Assembly (NCBI GenBank): GCA_022824685.1
Contig: JAJDZJ010000007.1
Coordinates: 34,795-98,794 of the forward strand
Source of the DNA: Caldilineaceae bacterium
GTDB taxonomy: Bacteria; Chloroflexota; Anaerolineae; Caldilineales; Caldilineaceae
Reading direction: 5' to 3'
Length of the DNA stretch: 64,000 bases
In this document: in pieces, positions 17,978-28,176 of the stretch
Position numbering within the stretch: position 1 is the first letter of the stretch
Layout: each line of letters opens with the position of its first letter
Position numbers and translations under genes: made by a program
The notes under the pieces: generated by a model
Told to the model about the DNA's origin: nothing
The model's input: only the letters and a program-made list of their open reading frames with translations
Database searches by the model: none

Positions 17978-18289
17978 ATGAAAGTCATCATCGACCTCTG
18001 CGTCGTCCCCATCGGAGTCGGAGTTTCAGTCTCAAAGTACGTCGCCGCCTGCGAGCGCATCCTCGACGATGCCGGCCTCAGTCACCAGATGCACGCCTAC
18101 GGCACCAACGTCGAAGGCGAGTGGGACGACGTCTTCGCCGCCGTGAAGCGATGCCATGAAGTTGTACACGCAATGGGCGCGCCCCGCATCACGACCAGCC
18201 TGAAGATCGGAACGCGCTGCGACCGCGAGCAAAGCATGAAGGACAAAATCGAAAGCGTCAACCGGAAACGAGGAAGAGGTTCCCAATGA
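17978..18289 (+). CDS. MTH1187-family thiamine-binding protein
   Basis: A 103-residue protein of the thiamine_BP (DUF77/YqgV) family. The N-terminal 'VVPIGVGVSVSKYVA' and the 'MHAYGTNVEGEWDDVF' and 'RITTSLKIGTR' motifs match the small ferredoxin-like fold that binds thiamine or HMP in related proteins. The role is probably vitamin sequestration or sensing and is not settled. It starts 4 bp after leuS and overlaps the HIT gene by 4 bp (ATGA), so the three are translationally linked. Confidence 0.85.
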   Translation: MKVIIDLCVVPIGVGVSVSKYVAACERILDDAGLSHQMHAYGTNVEGEWDDVFAAVKRCHEVVHAMGAPRITTSLKIGTRCDREQSMKDKIESVNRKRGRGSQ

Positions 18290-18636
18290 AAGTGGACTGC
18301 ATCTTCTGCAAAATCGTCGCGGGGGAACTGCCTTCGCAACAGTTCTATCAGGATGAGCTGGTAACCGCCTTTCAGGACATTTCGGCCCAGGCGCCCGTTC
18401 ATGTGCTGATTGTCCCCAATCAGCATTTCAATGATCTGGGCGAAATGGGGGACGCGCAAGCGGAGATCCTGGGGCGGATCGTCCAGGTCGCAGGGCAAAT
18501 TGCCGCCAGAGAGGGAATCGCTTCTGAAGGTTGGCGCCTCGTCACCAACATCGGCAAAAACGGCGGCCAGGAGGTATTCCACACCCATTTCCATCTTTTG
18601 GGGGGCCGCCCCCTCGGGCCGCTCCTCTCCCGCTGA
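18286..18636 (+). CDS. HIT family nucleotide-binding protein
   Basis: A 116-residue histidine-triad protein of the HinT/PKCI branch. Cys5 and Cys8 ('CIFCKI') begin a zinc site in many members, 'HVLIVPNQHF' forms the central strand, and the triad is 'HTHFHLL' near residues 99-105. Such proteins hydrolyse AMP conjugates such as aminoacyl-adenylates. That fits its place behind leuS, because adenylates leak from aminoacyl-tRNA synthetases. This link is an inference from gene order. The length is normal for the family. Confidence 0.92.
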   Translation: MKVDCIFCKIVAGELPSQQFYQDELVTAFQDISAQAPVHVLIVPNQHFNDLGEMGDAQAEILGRIVQVAGQIAAREGIASEGWRLVTNIGKNGGQEVFHTHFHLLGGRPLGPLLSR

Positions 18637-18661
18637 ATCCGACAAGACGACCCAAGACAGG

Positions 18662-18696
18662 CGCCGGGGCCCAACTTCTGACGTTAAGCCCCGGCG
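18662..18696 (+). terminator. Hairpin after leuS operon, possible terminator
   Basis: A perfect 9-bp stem (CGCCGGGGC with GCCCCGGCG) has a 17-nt loop and lies 26 bp after the HIT stop. Only a weak T-rich stretch follows, so it may stall or stabilise the RNA end rather than terminate by itself. Confidence 0.45.
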
Positions 18697-18785
18697 TCGT
18701 ATTTCAGTATGATTTCGTGTCTCGAACCCGTAGCCGGGCTTCAAATCTGTCCGCGACGCCGCCAACCCTGACCCACTGACTCAAC

Positions 18786-18923
18786 ATGAAGGTCTGCGGC
18801 TGTTCCGCCCCGCCGCCAGCAGAAAAAACTGGTACCCGCGAAGACGGCTGTTGTTTCTGCCAGGACGCATCCTGGGCGTCGTGTTCCACGAAACCGCATG
18901 GAACCGCGCTGCAACGCACCTGA
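18786..18923 (+). CDS. Possible Cys-rich small ORF, 45 residues
   Basis: This ATG-initiated 45-residue ORF in the spacer after leuS has six Cys: a CGC near the start, CCFC in the middle and one later Cys, resembling a small metal-binding or zinc-ribbon-like peptide. There is no recognisable ribosome binding site and no known family, and a high-GC spacer can give such an ORF by chance. The rest of the 18637-18959 spacer shows nothing else. Confidence 0.2.
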   Translation: MKVCGCSAPPPAEKTGTREDGCCFCQDASWASCSTKPHGTALQRT

Positions 18924-18959
18924 CGTCCGGCGCCGTTCAACGCCCATTCTCCGGCGCCC

Positions 18960-19610
18960 TCACTTCACCACGGCCATCGCCAGCCCGTCCGAATACGGAA
19001 CGACCGTGCTCATGAGCCTCTCGTCTTTGCTGAGCATTCGCGCAAAACTGCGCATACCCTGCACCCACTCCGAGTCCTGCCTCTCCGGATCGACCACGCT
19101 TCCGCCCATATGGACGTTGTCCCCCAGAATCACCGTGCCCGGGCGGCTATACCGGACTGCATAGTCCAGGTATGCCGGGTAGTTCCCCTTGTCCGCGTCA
19201 ATGAAAATCAGGTCGAACGGCGCTTCGCCCGCCAGCCCCGGCAGCGAATCCAGCGCCGGACCAACCCGTACCTCAATCCTGTCGGCCAGCCCCATCCGCT
19301 TCCACTGCATGCAGGCGAAGTCGGAGTGCTTCTGCTCCAGCTCCAGTCCGATCAGCTTGCCTCCCTCTGGCAGCGCTCGCGCGATCCACGCCCCGCTGTA
19401 TCCCCCCAGAACACCAATTTCCAGTGCCTTCCTGGTCCCCGTCAGCTGCACCAGCAACTGAAGGAACTTGCCTTGCTCCGGGCCAATGCTTATCTTCGGG
19501 AGCCCCTCAGCCTCTGCCTCTGCTTGCAGCCGGGATAGATCCGCGTCGTCGCTGTGAAACAGGTCGCGTAGATACGCCTGATATGGATTCACTTCAGCCA
19601 ACCTGGACAT
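18960..19610 (-). CDS. SAM-dependent O-methyltransferase (caffeoyl-CoA OMT family)
   Basis: A 216-residue class I methyltransferase. The SAM-binding motif is 'ALEIGVLGGYSGAWIA' near 62-77, and the divalent-metal acid residues sit in 'LIFIDADKGNYPAYL' and 'GDNVHMGG'. This pattern defines the small bacterial catechol or hydroxyl O-methyltransferases; the acceptor is unknown. The ATG at 19610 is 23 bp after the radA stop on the same strand, so it is probably the last gene of a glyA-radA-OMT unit. Confidence 0.9.
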   Translation of the reverse strand: MSRLAEVNPYQAYLRDLFHSDDADLSRLQAEAEAEGLPKISIGPEQGKFLQLLVQLTGTRKALEIGVLGGYSGAWIARALPEGGKLIGLELEQKHSDFACMQWKRMGLADRIEVRVGPALDSLPGLAGEAPFDLIFIDADKGNYPAYLDYAVRYSRPGTVILGDNVHMGGSVVDPERQDSEWVQGMRSFARMLSKDERLMSTVVPYSDGLAMAVVK

Positions 19611-19633
19611 TTCCTCTCTCCGTGTTCGACAAT

Positions 19634-21052
19634 TTACTTCAACAGCGCCGCATCCAGCGCCTCGGATACCGTGCGCGCGCCGATGACTTTGATTTCAGCC
19701 GGCAAGTCCGATGAACTGGCTCCGGCATCGCCGCTGCCCGCCTCCCGTCCTTTCCGCCGCAGCGCATGTCGCGGCACGATCGCACGCGCGAAGCCGAGCT
19801 TTGCCGCCTCATGCAACCGCAGCGCCAGCTGGCTCACGCTGCGCAACTCACCGCTCAGGCCAATCTCTCCAATCAGCGCCGCATCCGCTGCCAGCGGAGC
19901 ATTGCGGTAGCTGCTCGTGATCGCCGCGGCGATGGCCAGGTCCGCCGCAGGCTCACCGACCCGCAGCCCGCCTATCACGTTCACGAATATGTCCTGCGCG
20001 CTCAGCGAAAGGCCCATCCGTTTGCTCAACACCGCAGTCACCAGCAGCAGGCGGTTGAAGTCGACGCCGTTCCCCGTCCGCCGCGGTTGACTGAACGCCG
20101 TCGGGCTCGCCAGCGCCTGTACCTCCACCAACAGCGGCCGGCTCCCCTCCAGCGGCACGGCGATCGCGCTACCCGCCGCATTCGGCAACCGCTCCGCCAG
20201 AAACATCGCCGACGGATTCGCAACCGGCGCCATGCCCCGCCCCGTCATCTCAAAGACTCCGACCTCATTCGTGCTGCCAAAGCGATTCTTCACCGAGTGC
20301 AATAGCCGGTAGGCGTGGAAACGTTCACCCTCCAGCTGCAGCACGGCATCCACCATGTGCTCCAGCACACGCGGGCCTGCAATCGCGCCCTCTTTCGTCA
20401 CATGTCCTACCAGAAAAAGCGGAATGTTCAGCTGCCGCGACTGCCGCAGCAAATGCCCCGCGCAGTCTCTCACCTGCGAAACAGAGCCGGCCGCGCTTGC
20501 GCTGGCATTGCTGTGAATCGCCTGCACCGAATCAACGATTACCAGTGCCGGCCTCACCCGCCCAATCTCTTCAAGAATCGTCTCCAGGATCGTGTCGGCC
20601 AGAATCAGCAGCCGCGCCTCGTCCAACCCCAATCGTGACGCCCGCCGCCCAATCTGATAGGCGCTCTCCTCCGCGCTGACGTACAACACCTTGCCAACAT
20701 GCCGCGCCACCTCTGCCGCCGTCTGGATCAGCAGCGTGCTCTTGCCAATGCCCGGGTCGCCTCCAACCAGAATCCCCGCGCCCGGCACGATCCCGCCCCC
20801 CAATACGCGATTCAGTTCAGAATTCTCGAGGACAAGGCGGCGTGATGGCTCATCCGGGATCTCCGGCAGCGAGACGGGCCCTGGCGCGCCGGCAGGCCCT
20901 GCACTGCCGCCGGCAACAACCGTTGGCCTCTCCTGCACCCGGCTTTCCACGAGCGTGTTCCACTCCCCGCATTCCGGGCATCGCCCCATCCACTTCATCT
21001 GCGCGCCGCCGCACTCCGTGCAGATGAACTGCGTTCTGACCTTGGTCGCCAC
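19634..21052 (-). CDS. radA: DNA repair protein RadA
   Basis: About 472 residues. An N-terminal zinc finger (Cys11, Cys14, Cys25, Cys28) is followed by a RecA-like ATPase core with Walker A 'GGDPGIGKST', the RadA-specific 'KNRFGSTNE' motif, and a C-terminal Lon-protease-like domain. RadA drives branch migration during recombinational repair. A TTG start at 21076 would overlap glyA. The GTG at 21052 has AGGCAGGGGG just upstream and begins at the expected place before the zinc finger, so it is preferred. The OMT gene follows closely. Confidence 0.96.
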   Translation of the reverse strand: MATKVRTQFICTECGGAQMKWMGRCPECGEWNTLVESRVQERPTVVAGGSAGPAGAPGPVSLPEIPDEPSRRLVLENSELNRVLGGGIVPGAGILVGGDPGIGKSTLLIQTAAEVARHVGKVLYVSAEESAYQIGRRASRLGLDEARLLILADTILETILEEIGRVRPALVIVDSVQAIHSNASASAAGSVSQVRDCAGHLLRQSRQLNIPLFLVGHVTKEGAIAGPRVLEHMVDAVLQLEGERFHAYRLLHSVKNRFGSTNEVGVFEMTGRGMAPVANPSAMFLAERLPNAAGSAIAVPLEGSRPLLVEVQALASPTAFSQPRRTGNGVDFNRLLLVTAVLSKRMGLSLSAQDIFVNVIGGLRVGEPAADLAIAAAITSSYRNAPLAADAALIGEIGLSGELRSVSQLALRLHEAAKLGFARAIVPRHALRRKGREAGSGDAGASSSDLPAEIKVIGARTVSEALDAALLK

Positions 21053-21072
21053 AACCCCCTGCCTTTTCCGAA

Positions 21073-22389
<1,317 letters not shown>

Positions 22390-22492
22390 CAGTATCCGCT
22401 CCAGTGCCGAACGATCAAAAAAAGGGGGATTACATACTCTAATGCCGCGTCGTCTTCAAGTTTTCGTACAGCAATGAGGACATCGCCGGGAC

Positions 22493-22966
22493 TCAATCAG
22501 CACCTGGCGTACTTGTGGCCAACACCTCAATCGTCGGCGTCGGCGGCGCCTCGACTACCTCAACCAAATCGGAATTCACAGCCGTCTCGAATGGCGCATA
22601 CAACCACCCGTGCGCATCCTTACCGATGTTGTCCACAAAAACGATCATCCACCAGTCACCCGCCTGATTCCGACCCACAATCCTATACTCTTTCCCCTCA
22701 ATCGCGTGACCCATAATGGTATAATCTGCTCCAGGTCCCGACATGATCTTCATGCCATAATTCTTCACCACCACTTTCGGCACAAACGCACCAGAAACTA
22801 TACGATCAACAGAGGCCGCCGTCGCCACAACTTCCGGAGTAACCAATACCGTCTCCACAACCGGCGTCACACTCAACTCCTCACCTGACCCCATCACATA
22901 GCCCACAACGCCGCCCACCACAGTGCCAAACAAGATCCAGCCCGCAATCACCAAGCCCCTTTTCAC
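22493..22966 (-). CDS. Membrane-anchored bacterial SH3 domain protein
   Basis: A 157-residue protein with an N-terminal membrane helix (residues about 4-26, rich in Val and Gly), a Val/Thr linker, and an SH3b-like domain near 65-125 ('GMKIMSGPGADYTIMG', 'WWMIVFVD', 'GWLYAPF'). The C-terminus is rich in Pro and Thr. Such domains usually bind cell-wall peptides or ligands outside the membrane. The start is a GTG at 22966 with AGGGGAT upstream. Function is unknown; glyA follows 103 bp further on. Confidence 0.6.
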   Translation of the reverse strand: MKRGLVIAGWILFGTVVGGVVGYVMGSGEELSVTPVVETVLVTPEVVATAASVDRIVSGAFVPKVVVKNYGMKIMSGPGADYTIMGHAIEGKEYRIVGRNQAGDWWMIVFVDNIGKDAHGWLYAPFETAVNSDLVEVVEAPPTPTIEVLATSTPGAD

Positions 22967-23333
22967 CTTACACAGATCCCCTGCCTCATTTCAAACACTC
23001 ACCTTCTCGACACAGTGACCACGCTCAAATGCCAGATGCCTCACACCACCAGGAGAATTGTCATGCGATGGCACTATTGCATATGATCCCCAAAAAAAGA
23101 CACAGTAACTGTAGATATCACACCAGCAGAGAACCTTAGCACGCGCCAACCTATTCGTCAATTTCAGATGGCATATTACCGGCCCGACTGCCCGCATTTG
23201 GGCCTCGTCTCCCAGCCCAAACACGACGCCCCAACTTCCAGCCCGCGCTCTACCTTGCAGCGGACATCGCCTCGTCAAGTCGGCCTATGGTAGAATTGCT
23301 CTGGCAAATCAACAGAAATCCTTCACCTCCAAA
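22967..23333. other. Intergenic region between divergent genes
   Basis: This 367-bp spacer has lower GC than its surroundings. No convincing ORF or RNA gene is seen. It should carry the promoters of the SH3 gene (leftward) and of the SCO gene (rightward, next entry). Confidence 0.5.
23288..23296 (+). promoter_or_regulatory. Extended -10 element upstream of SCO gene
   Basis: TGGTAGAAT fits an extended -10 box. It lies 37 bases before the ATG at 23334. No -35 box is recognisable at the usual distance. Confidence 0.35.
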
Positions 23334-24113
23334 ATGGGCGCATCGATCCAGTCCACTGCAAATACTGTGAAAGGAGCGGGGTTCCAGCCGCGCCCCAAAC
23401 TCCATCTGCCTACGACCGTTACCAAGCCCTCCGGCCACATCATCAGCAGGCCAACTGGCCTGTCAGTCGACCCGTTGGCGGCGTTGCAAAGCCGCGCCGC
23501 GACCCGGGGACGCCCAAAACTGATACCGCCCTCCCTCTGCTGCCTCCTCCTGATGGTTTTTCTCTGCGCCGCCTGTACCCGTCATCAGTACACCGGCACA
23601 GTGTTCGAAGAAGACCAACCGGCAGCGCCAATTCGAGGCCAAAACTATGACGGCGCGCCCTTTGAACTCGCCGACCTGAAAGGGTTCCCCGTCCTCCTCT
23701 TCTTTGGCTATACCTTCTGCCCCGACATCTGCCCCCTGACCATGATGGAGATCGCCTCCGCCCAGCGCGCCCTGGAGCAGCAGGCTCCCGCCCTGGCCGC
23801 TGACCTGAAGGTCGTCTTCGTATCCGTCGACCCGCAGCGCGACACGCTCGCCCGTCTGGAGCCCTACATCCACGCATTTGACCCGCGATTCTATGGCGTT
23901 CGCGTGGAGGACGCCGAGCTGGATCTGTTAAAGCCTGCCTACGGTCTGTACACCGAAGCCGCCGAGGGCCACAGCCTTTCCGATGATTACTATCTGCTCG
24001 ACCACACCTCGCGCGTCTTTCTCGTCGACCGTGAAGGGTACTGGCGCGCCCTGTTCAGCGCCGATGTGACCGCCCAGGCCCTTGCCGCAGATCTTCGGGC
24101 CCTGTTCCGTTGA
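23334..24113 (+). CDS. SCO1/SenC family copper chaperone-like lipoprotein
   Basis: A thioredoxin-fold SCO protein of up to 259 residues that should deliver copper or reduce cysteines during cytochrome oxidase assembly. The copper-binding 'CPDIC' lies in 'FFGYTFCPDICPLTMME' and the distal His in 'LLDHTSRVFLVD'. A hydrophobic stretch ending in 'LCAAC' near residues 69-84 looks like a lipoprotein signal. The first 65 or so residues are therefore unusual and an internal TTG start is possible; the ATG at 23334 has no clear ribosome binding site. CtaG, another oxidase assembly factor, is encoded at 40.9 kb. Confidence 0.85.
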   Translation: MGASIQSTANTVKGAGFQPRPKLHLPTTVTKPSGHIISRPTGLSVDPLAALQSRAATRGRPKLIPPSLCCLLLMVFLCAACTRHQYTGTVFEEDQPAAPIRGQNYDGAPFELADLKGFPVLLFFGYTFCPDICPLTMMEIASAQRALEQQAPALAADLKVVFVSVDPQRDTLARLEPYIHAFDPRFYGVRVEDAELDLLKPAYGLYTEAAEGHSLSDDYYLLDHTSRVFLVDREGYWRALFSADVTAQALAADLRALFR

Positions 24114-24158
24114 CCAACCGGTAACCTTGCCCGTATTTCGTGGCCGCCATCCTATACC

Positions 24159-24764
24159 ATGCGCGCCTTTGTCGCCATAGAAATCCCTCCCAGAGCAAAG
24201 CAACAGCTTCGGGCGCAGCAGGACCGCCTGCGCACTCTTCCTGCCTTGCGCGCCCGTCCCTCCCCTCTCCGCTGGACCGATCCCGAGAAAATGCACCTGA
24301 CACTGCGGTTTCTGGGCAAAACCGAACCGCCCCAGCGCGATCAGATGCAAGAAGGGCTGGCGGCCATTGGCAAGAGACATGCGCCCTTCAAAATGGCCCT
24401 GTCAGGACTGGGCTGTTTCAATTCCTGGAGAAATATGAGGGTCTTGTGGGTGGGAATTACAGGCGACTCAGACGCGCTGCAGGCAGTCCAATCCGAGGTC
24501 GAACTGCTAACCCGCCAAGTGGGATTCGCCCCCGTCACCAAACAGTTTTCCCCTCACATTACCCTGGCCCGAACCGCCCGCAGTGCCCCGCGCGACGCGA
24601 TGCGCGCGGCTGCGGATCAGCTGCGTTCGGCAGCCCGGCATGAAGATCGCCGGATTCAGTTGGAATGGAGGGTAAACGAACTGCATCTCATCCGCAGCGT
24701 CCTGGGGCGTGGCGGCGCCCAGTATTTCAATCTTGCCACCTGCCCCCTATCCGCCGGAAACTAA
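24159..24764 (+). CDS. thpR: RNA 2',3'-cyclic phosphodiesterase
   Basis: A 201-residue 2H phosphoesterase of the LigT/ThpR group, which opens 2',3'-cyclic phosphates on RNA. The two HxTx motifs are 'HLTLRF' near residue 46 and 'HITLAR' near residue 131, both complete. The start 'MRAFVAIEIP' matches the family beginning exactly. It lies 45 bp after the SCO gene on the same strand. Confidence 0.92.
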   Translation: MRAFVAIEIPPRAKQQLRAQQDRLRTLPALRARPSPLRWTDPEKMHLTLRFLGKTEPPQRDQMQEGLAAIGKRHAPFKMALSGLGCFNSWRNMRVLWVGITGDSDALQAVQSEVELLTRQVGFAPVTKQFSPHITLARTARSAPRDAMRAAADQLRSAARHEDRRIQLEWRVNELHLIRSVLGRGGAQYFNLATCPLSAGN

Positions 24765-24877
24765 CTGCCCTACTGGAAGCGGGGTTCCTCCACAGGCGCC
24801 TCAGCCGTCGATCGGGCAGCCATCTCCTGCGAGGGCGGGACTCCCTCTCGCGGGGCCCTCGACTCCTCAGCCCGATA

Positions 24878-26254
24878 TTACGGCCGCCTCCGAACCTGCT
24901 CCTGCGGCGCTGCATCTTCACTGCCCCGGACCGCCCTGCCAATTCCAAAGAAGAACAGCCCCAATGGGACGCAAATCAGGCTGCCGCTGACAAAACCCCA
25001 CAGGCCCAACCAGACAATGCCAATGACCTGCGCCTGTATCTGACCGAAAAAGTCAGGCCGAAAACCCTGCGCCGCCAGCAACCCCGTGACGCCCTGCCCT
25101 TGAACACCTAGATAGCTGCCCGCGCCTATCTGCTGCCAGCCAGCGCCGGCCGCGCCGTCGGCGAATATGCCCACACCCAGCAGCCCAATCGCAGCCGGCA
25201 ATCCCGCTACGGCAAAGATCCCGGAGCCGTCGTCAAGGCGGAACACTCTGTTAAGCGTAAAAGTCAAGAATGGTACACTGCCCCCGGCAAGCAGTCCAAT
25301 CAAGAGCGCACCCGTATGCCCGGGAAACGGCCCCGCGGCCAGTCCCGCAATCGCGCCCGCCGCCAAACCCCGGGCGCTCATCCCCGGGTCGCTCGTCCCG
25401 GTCACGAACCACGTGTATAGCAAGGGAACGGTCACACCGCCGGCGGCATAGAGCAGCCCGTTGACTGCAGTTCGCACAACCGTAAACGCATCCATTCCCG
25501 GCTGCTGAACAGGGCTCGCCCAAGTCCAGGCCAGCACACCGGCCATCACGAACATGGCCCCCACAACCGAGAGCAGCGGCAAATGCACTGCCGGCAAGCC
25601 AGAGCGCGCGGCATCCGTCTGTGCATTCCTCCGCGGCGGCCAAACGAGCAGAGCGGCAAGTGACGCTGAAGCTGAGACCAGAAACACGGTGCCCCCGCCG
25701 CCAAAGTCGACCAAACCGTGCCCCAGGCCCGCATTCCGCCCCAGCGCGGCCAGCCAGCCTCCCCCCTGCACCCAATTTCCCGCCAGAGGATACACTATCC
25801 CGCCGAGCGCCAGCGCGACAATCAAGGTCGCGAGCGCCGGCGCCCGCCCCCGCAACGCCAGCACCGGCAACAACGCCGCCGCCGCCGCCCACGGCGCATG
25901 CGCCAGAAACAGGCCCATCGCTGTCGGCGTCGCCGCCGGACCCGTCAGAAACCAGCCCTCCAGCCCCGCCGCTATCCATCCCACGCCCCATCCTTCCGGA
26001 AGCGGGGTCCACCCCCGCAACAGGGCCGACAGCTCAGGATGATCCGTGTAGAGGAATCCAACGCTCCCGAACTGAAAGGCAAACCCTAGTGCCCAGTAGC
26101 CCACCCCTCCAAGACAAAAGGCTGCCAATCCGCCCAGCGCTGCATCCCACGCCGTCTCAGCTCGCATCCCAGAGGCCGCGACCAGAATCAAGCCGGCCGG
26201 CAGCAGAAATGCAAAACCAGCGGCGGTCAGATGCCAGAAAAAAGTGCTGTCCAT
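24878..26254 (-). CDS. Amt-like membrane protein lacking both pore histidines
   Basis: A 458-residue polytopic protein whose helices line up with ammonium transporters: 'LVDFGGGGTV' (181-190) matches the 'DFAGGTVVH' segment, and 'FRLDDGSGIFAVAG' (338-351) matches the 'DDPCDVFGVHG' segment. In canonical Amt proteins these two helices carry the twin pore histidines. Here they are Phe191 and Ala350, while the structural Asp183 is kept. The protein may therefore not conduct ammonium in the usual way, and could be a sensor or a channel for something else. No glnK gene is nearby. The C-terminal tail is charged and short. The ATG at 26254 fits the first helix. Confidence 0.75.
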   Translation of the reverse strand: MDSTFFWHLTAAGFAFLLPAGLILVAASGMRAETAWDAALGGLAAFCLGGVGYWALGFAFQFGSVGFLYTDHPELSALLRGWTPLPEGWGVGWIAAGLEGWFLTGPAATPTAMGLFLAHAPWAAAAALLPVLALRGRAPALATLIVALALGGIVYPLAGNWVQGGGWLAALGRNAGLGHGLVDFGGGGTVFLVSASASLAALLVWPPRRNAQTDAARSGLPAVHLPLLSVVGAMFVMAGVLAWTWASPVQQPGMDAFTVVRTAVNGLLYAAGGVTVPLLYTWFVTGTSDPGMSARGLAAGAIAGLAAGPFPGHTGALLIGLLAGGSVPFLTFTLNRVFRLDDGSGIFAVAGLPAAIGLLGVGIFADGAAGAGWQQIGAGSYLGVQGQGVTGLLAAQGFRPDFFGQIQAQVIGIVWLGLWGFVSGSLICVPLGLFFFGIGRAVRGSEDAAPQEQVRRRP

Positions 26255-26780
26255 GTTTGTGCAGTTCCTACGTCGGCACGTAAAACTCCAACAGTTGTCG
26301 ACCGGCGACCATCCAAGACCGCTGCGCCTCGGGACACTCTCTGCCTCACGCCCGCGCCGCCAACAACATGCCGCACGAACGCCTGCCCTCCGGCAGTCGG
26401 CCCGCGAATCCTGCTCACGCTGACAAGGAACGCGTCCGGTATCGGGTCAAATCATCCGGGAAAAGCTACTCACCGAACCTAGCATATCAAAAAATCAGAG
26501 CCGGAACAAAGCACACGCCCCGCGGCGCATCCCGGTCCCGCCCCCTTGCATGTTCGCACCTCGGCCTTTCCCTTCACCGTCATCCCCCTGTAGGGGCGCC
26601 CCTGGTGGGCGCCCTCCCCGCCACCCACTGACCTCTTACCCCCGCCACCCCGTCCCCGCCGCTCCCCCCCAATCTCCGCCCAGACAGCAACCCATCCCCC
26701 AAATCGCTTTAATCCCCCCAAATCCCCGTCCAGACAACAGCCCCACCGCCCATCCCCGTCGCTTCCAAAACCTTCGCCCG
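26255..26780. other. Intergenic region with repeat element, no gene seen
   Basis: A 526-bp C-rich spacer between divergent genes. It carries a paired GGGCGCCC element, listed separately. Several C-rich motifs around 26660-26740 (CCCCAAATC, CCCCGTCCAGACAAC) recur imperfectly. No ORF stands out. Confidence 0.55.
26591..26614 (+). repeat. Paired GGGCGCCC palindrome element
   Basis: GGGCGCCC at 26594-26601 and again at 26607-26614 are separated by CTGGT, so the whole forms an alternative hairpin. The leading GTAGGGGCGCC also occurs, inverted, at 14600-14610. It probably belongs to a dispersed family. Confidence 0.55.
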
Positions 26781-26809
26781 TTGGTCTATATTCGGCCAAG
26801 TGGTACAAT
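26781..26809 (+). promoter_or_regulatory. Predicted mltG promoter
   Basis: TTGGTC at 26781-26786 and TACAAT at 26804-26809 are separated by 17 bases, and the -10 is preceded by TGG (extended). The start codon would follow about 15 bases after the -10. Confidence 0.5.
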
Positions 26810-26824
26810 TCGCTGGCTGTCAGA

Positions 26825-28120
26825 TTGCTGTTGAAGCGGCTTGCCGCCCTGAATCTTGGAATACTGACTGTGGAAAGGGTTGCCCCAACGCACCGCGCCT
26901 CCGAACAGGACAAAAAGGATCCCTTGCTCTTCAATCTGATTCGGGTTTCCTTCCTGATTCTGGTTCTCTTTGTTCTGTGGAACGTGTTCAGCGTTACGCG
27001 CGCGCACCTGACCGAGCAGTTCCTTGCGGTTGAATACCAGTCCGCCGCGCTGATCGATCCGGACGAAGGCGAGGACGCCCTGACTCCGGAAAACATTGAG
27101 GCCTACATTCTGGCCTTGACACTGCGGCTGCGTGAAGAACAACTCGATATTCCCGCCGGCGACGACCCTCGTCCGCGCGCCTTTACGATCAATCCCGGCG
27201 AACCTGCCCGCTATATCGCCGCCCGTCTCGCCGCAGCCGGCTTTATCAGCGATGCCGACCTGTTCAACCTGTACCTGCGCGTCAACCGGCTCGACAGAAA
27301 TATCGAAGCCGGCAACTTTATGCTGGCAGAGTCAATGACCATTCCCGAAATTGCCGGCGAACTGCAGCAGGCCCGTTTCGAAGAGGCGCTCGTAACCATA
27401 CCCGAAGGCTTCCGTGCCGAGGAGATCGCCGAACGGCTGGCCGCAAACTTTGTCATCGACAGCGAGCGCTTTCTCACAGCCGTTCGACAGCCCCAATCCC
27501 TTGACCTGCTTTCCGACTACGACTTCCTGTCCAATCTGCCTCCCGGCGCCTCGTTGGAAGGCTACCTGTTCCCCGATACCTATCGCTTCCCTGTCAACGT
27601 CAGTGGGCCCGAGATCGTCCTGGCTTCCATGCTGGACAACTTCAGAAATCGCGTCGGCGCAGACGGCCTGACTGGGGGAACCAGCGGCATCAGCGGCCAT
27701 GACCTGATTACGCTGGCATCCATCGTGGAGAGAGAGGCCGTCCAGGATGACGAACGACCTCTGATCGCCAGTGTCTATCTCAATCGCCTTGCCCAAAGCT
27801 GTCGGGACGTCGGCGGCCCCTATCTACAGGCCGACCCAACCGTGCAGTACGCGAAAGGCGCAACCGGCAACTGGTGGTGGAAGCCGCAAACAATCGAAGA
27901 GTACAGCCAGGTCGATAGCCTCTACAACACCTACCTTCATCCCGGACTGCCGCCCGGCCCGATTGCCAGCCCTGGCCAGCGCGCCATCGAGGCAACCAGA
28001 AATCCAGGTCAAACCGTCTACTGCTTCTTCCTCGCAACAGGCGACGAAGGCAGGCATGTCTTCGCGCAAACGCTGGCTGAACACGAACGAAATCTGTCGA
28101 TCTATGGCTACCAGCCCTAG
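26825..28120 (+). CDS. mltG: Endolytic murein transglycosylase MltG
   Basis: Up to 431 residues with one membrane helix near 35-56 and an extracytoplasmic YceG domain. It cuts nascent glycan strands in the wall and limits their length. The 'YLFPDTYRF' motif, the catalytic glutamate in 'LASIVEREA' (about Glu302), and '[17 protein letters not shown]' are all present. The start is uncertain: TTG 26825 lies just after a good promoter, but a later GTG would still keep the helix. The orphan binding-protein-like lipoprotein gene follows within 57 bp. Confidence 0.94.
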   Translation: MLLKRLAALNLGILTVERVAPTHRASEQDKKDPLLFNLIRVSFLILVLFVLWNVFSVTRAHLTEQFLAVEYQSAALIDPDEGEDALTPENIEAYILALTLRLREEQLDIPAGDDPRPRAFTINPGEPARYIAARLAAAGFISDADLFNLYLRVNRLDRNIEAGNFMLAESMTIPEIAGELQQARFEEALVTIPEGFRAEEIAERLAANFVIDSERFLTAVRQPQSLDLLSDYDFLSNLPPGASLEGYLFPDTYRFPVNVSGPEIVLASMLDNFRNRVGADGLTGGTSGISGHDLITLASIVEREAVQDDERPLIASVYLNRLAQSCRDVGGPYLQADPTVQYAKGATGNWWWKPQTIEEYSQVDSLYNTYLHPGLPPGPIASPGQRAIEATRNPGQTVYCFFLATGDEGRHVFAQTLAEHERNLSIYGYQP

Positions 28121-28176
28121 GCCGTCGCCTTTTTGTGACCGGATGTGTCGAGAATGCGCGACGGCGCCGCGCTAAC

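Noticed and set aside
22709..22718. TGGTATAAT as a promoter
   Set aside because: It lies inside the SH3 gene on the opposite strand and no gene follows it; probably chance.
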